From contig JAHCID010000007.1 in the NCBI GenBank assembly GCA_026129405.1, forward strand, positions 207,393 to 271,392: a DNA stretch of 64,000 bases, written 5' to 3'. Source of the stretch: a bacterium. Its GTDB lineage: Bacteria > Desulfobacterota > Binatia > DP-6. The translations under genes were made by a program, and so were the position numbers. The notes below the pieces were generated by a model. The model made no database searches. It was not told the DNA's origin and saw only the letters and a list, made by a program, of their open reading frames with translations. Below, piece by piece: positions 62,112 through 64,000 of this stretch. How positions within the stretch are numbered: position 1 is the first letter of the stretch; each line of letters opens with the position of its first letter.

Positions 62112-62997
62112 TCGCGAGCATGTCGTCCCGATACTCACTGGCCGACTTCGAACGAAGCCAGCGTGCCTGACCAATCGATCTCGGGTGGTAGTGCCGACGG
62201 CGAACAAGGCGCTCGATGACTCCAGCCATCTTCAATAGCTTGCGACTAGGCCACGAGATCGGCCCATGCATTTGGGCCAGACTGTCAAAGACGAGCCAGC
62301 CCTCTTCCGGCCATACTCCGTCCACCCGCAGCCCTGCACATTCCAAGACGTGAACCACACCGTCGGCGCTCAAATGAAAGAGCGACCCGTAGTGATAGGG
62401 CTCCAAGAATGCAGCGCTGCCAGCGAACTTCCCTCCTCGCTTCAACACCCGCGCCACCTCGCGCACCGCGAGAAACGGGTTCGTTACATGCTCGAGCACG
62501 GCATTGGTAAGGACGTAGTCGAACGCTTGGTCGCCAAAGGGAAGGCAGTGAACATCCCCCAGCAAATCTGCTCCCGACCCCGAAGCGTCGAGTCCAACAT
62601 ATCGGTGTCCCAGTGATTCGACAGGACGGCGATAATCGGCGGTTCCGCAACCCCAATCCAAAACGTCGAGGCCGCTAGCGCCGGCAAGGCGATCAAGCTG
62701 GTGACGACTCGTTCGAGTAGTTACATGCCCCGAATATGCCCCGCGCGGTGCGTCAGTGGTCTCGGGAAGCGTAATTCGCCTCTGACAGTTCGCGAAGAGA
62801 AGATTCACCTGGCGATCGACAGATGGGCGGAGGTCGGGCCGACCACCCTCACTCTGGAATCGCCTCGAGCACTCCCTGCAGGATAGCTCGGTAGGCCAGG
62901 CTCCACTTATCGGCGAATCACAATCGGGACACCTAACCCTGTCTACAAACCACGTCGAAACCACATCTCCTCTACAGCCGACCAGGCTGCATAACAC
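62074..62997 (-). CDS. SAM-dependent methyltransferase with N-terminal zinc ribbon
   Basis: A 307-residue protein. Residues about 22-45 form a Trm112-like zinc ribbon (VRCPDCDSPISG, LSCRECSRRF). The class I methyltransferase domain follows: LDVLDWGCGTADYR (motif I), RYVGLDASGSGADLLGD (acidic loop) and AFDYVLTNAVLEHVTNPFLAVREVARVLKRGGKFA (motifs IV-V). The combination is that of many O- or N-methylating proteins of surface-polysaccharide and natural-product loci. Its start is uncertain. The stop lies 18 bases beyond the IS right end. Substrate unknown. Confidence 0.85.
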   Translation of the reverse strand: MLCSLVGCRGDVVSTWFVDRVRCPDCDSPISGAWPTELSCRECSRRFQSEGGRPDLRPSVDRQVNLLFANCQRRITLPETTDAPRGAYSGHVTTRTSRHQLDRLAGASGLDVLDWGCGTADYRRPVESLGHRYVGLDASGSGADLLGDVHCLPFGDQAFDYVLTNAVLEHVTNPFLAVREVARVLKRGGKFAGSAAFLEPYHYGSLFHLSADGVVHVLECAGLRVDGVWPEEGWLVFDSLAQMHGPISWPSRKLLKMAGVIERLVRRRHYHPRSIGQARWLRSKSASEYRDDMLAITGQVDFVATKV

Positions 62998-63020
62998 AAG
63001 CTGTCACAGATCGACTCCCG

Positions 63021-63947
63021 TCACGGGTAGTGTCCGATGAAATCCCCGACGTCCTCGAATCGATCGCGCTCCGATCCGTCGGGATTGAGCAGCGCGGGGT
63101 CGCATGCACACGTGGAATCGGGGCGCGCAGTGCGATTTATCAAATCCCAGTAGAAGATCCGACCGCACTTCGTACGATTGAGGCAGTGATTCAGAACATC
63201 CACGGCTGCACTGCCAGCCCCTTGCCCCGGATAACCCCAGCTGCATACGTGGCATTGCTGTTTGCTCCCCGCGGCATTGTCGTCGTCGTAGCCAAATTCG
63301 GTCACCCAGAACACCGTTAGGCAGTCGGTGTGGCCTGCCGTGCAGCAACCATACGCCTGCGCATCATTGATGATGTCCTTCATCGTCTGCACGTTGCCGT
63401 AGCGGTGAAATGTGAACACACATTCGATCGTTGAAGTTTCCAGGAGCCCCGGACCACCCCGGCGCAGCAATCGTGATTTGCTTGCCAGCTAGCGCAGCGC
63501 CTTCTTTTGCACCACTGAAGCCTGGCACAAGCATCCTGCTCCGCCACTCGCCCGGAGTTTCCTTGCCAGAAGTTGCAGCGGTTACGGTTCACTCCAGAGC
63601 CCCCAGGGCGCGGACGATCGGACTATATTTCTTCACGGCTTCGCGGACGAAGTTCCGACAGTGCACCCTATTGCCCAGCGAGGGGCGGCAGCGATTCCGG
63701 ACGTTTCTCGTCCCCTCGCACGCGTTGGGGGTCGGGGTGCTATCCCTTATCCATTGGGGACCGTCGCGAAAGCTGACGAGCACCGAATACCCAGCAGCGA
63801 CGGCCGAGGCGACTGCCGGCTCCACGGCGGCCCAGTTCTAGTCGGTCGGCGCGTTTGGCTGGACCTCAGCCCAGGGAAAGAGATGCGCATCCATCGGAAG
63901 CCTTCGTCGAACGCCTTCGCGAAAGCCGCGTCCCGAAGCGCCTGCGC
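63021..63947 (-). pseudogene. second, frameshifted copy of the secreted glycosidase
   Basis: Homology to the intact gene at 59.5-60.7 kb is spread over several frames: AFAKAFDEGFRWMRIS, WIRDSTPTPNACEGTRN, FVREAVKKYSPIVRALGAL, then NRCNFWQGNSG, SRMLVPGFSGAKEG, ITIAAPGWSGAPGNF and finally FTFHRYGNVQTMKDI, FWVTEFGYDDDNA and CHVCSWGYPGQGAGSAAVDVL. The NEP motif has become SEP followed by a stop, so the acid/base Glu may survive but the frame does not. At least four shifts are needed. The N-terminus is replaced by the G tract. Confidence 0.85.
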
Positions 63948-63949
63948 CT

Positions 63950-63973
63950 GGGGGGGGGGGGGGGGGGGGGGGG
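63950..63973. repeat. 24-base G homopolymer
   Basis: A run of 24 consecutive G lies at the 5' end of the frameshifted glycosidase copy and 27 bases from the window end. Such a tract in an otherwise mixed GC sequence is typical of a sequencing or assembly artefact (for instance two-colour chemistry dropout), but a real mononucleotide repeat is not excluded. Confidence 0.8.
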
Positions 63974-64000
63974 TGATCGGCACCCAAGTTTTGTGGGGCC

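Noticed and set aside
1..64000. CRISPR array, toxin-antitoxin pair or restriction system
   Set aside because: No spaced repeats, Cas genes or typical short antitoxin/toxin pairs were found on either strand.

Overview
This is a 64 kb stretch of very GC-rich bacterial chromosome with densely packed genes on both strands. The gene content is that of an aerobic, lipid- and xenobiotic-oxidising Gram-negative. There are four acyl-CoA-type oxidation enzymes, thioesterases, a P450, a TauD-type dioxygenase and ACAD10-type phosphotransferase genes. Several F420-type enzymes (two LLM-class oxidoreductases and a Ddn-like split-barrel protein), a LigD, and secreted proteins of unknown family complete the picture. 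This mix recalls uncultured deltaproteobacterial lineages such as Binatota/Binatia. That placement is inference from gene content and base composition; there is no rRNA or other marker gene in the window.

Layout. Positions 1-7.2 kb hold a partial gene, a small membrane protein, a glycogen debranching enzyme translationally coupled to trehalohydrolase TreZ, an alcohol dehydrogenase and TesB. At 7.3-14 kb lies a poorly characterised minus-strand block: a 1000-residue multi-pass membrane protein, a frameshifted TauD gene, a PhoD-like phosphoesterase and an overlapping membrane protein. At 14-17.3 kb are two amidohydrolase-type genes and a secreted protein. At 17.4-21.9 kb is an ECF41-type sigma factor with its probable regulon: a divergent pair of near-identical promoters drives an NmrA-type epimerase one way and a cupin-nucleotidyl cyclase fusion the other. 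At 22-35 kb is catabolic and envelope content (APH-like kinase, P450, SDR, ferritin-like protein, cupredoxin lipoprotein, PuuD-like protein, FecR-like protein, Dcd, enoyl-CoA hydratase, glucan phosphorylase, histidine kinase, LLM oxidoreductase, acyl-CoA dehydrogenase). At 35-58 kb are an overlapping PlsC/unknown/VOC operon, a secreted esterase-like protein, MoeA, a GAF histidine kinase, LigD, IlvE, a second LLM enzyme, a ChrB-ChrA operon, a sugar dehydrogenase-like protein, an acyl-CoA dehydrogenase pair, hydrolases and an MFS carrier.

From 58.3 kb to the end the character changes. There is a decayed tyrosine integrase running into a deleted IS3 transposase, then an AT-richer gene for a secreted clan GH-A glycosidase. 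A frameshifted IS3-family element with recognisable inverted repeats follows, then a zinc-ribbon methyltransferase, and then a badly frameshifted second copy of the glycosidase that runs into a 24-base G tract. This looks like an acquired, decaying island. The frameshift density and the homopolymer also raise the possibility of poor sequence quality at this end.

The strongest regulatory signal is the 12-bp inverted repeat at 19.64-19.70 kb. The least explained genes are the 1000-residue membrane protein and the PhoD-like/membrane-protein pair. No tRNA, rRNA, CRISPR array or complete prophage was recognised.
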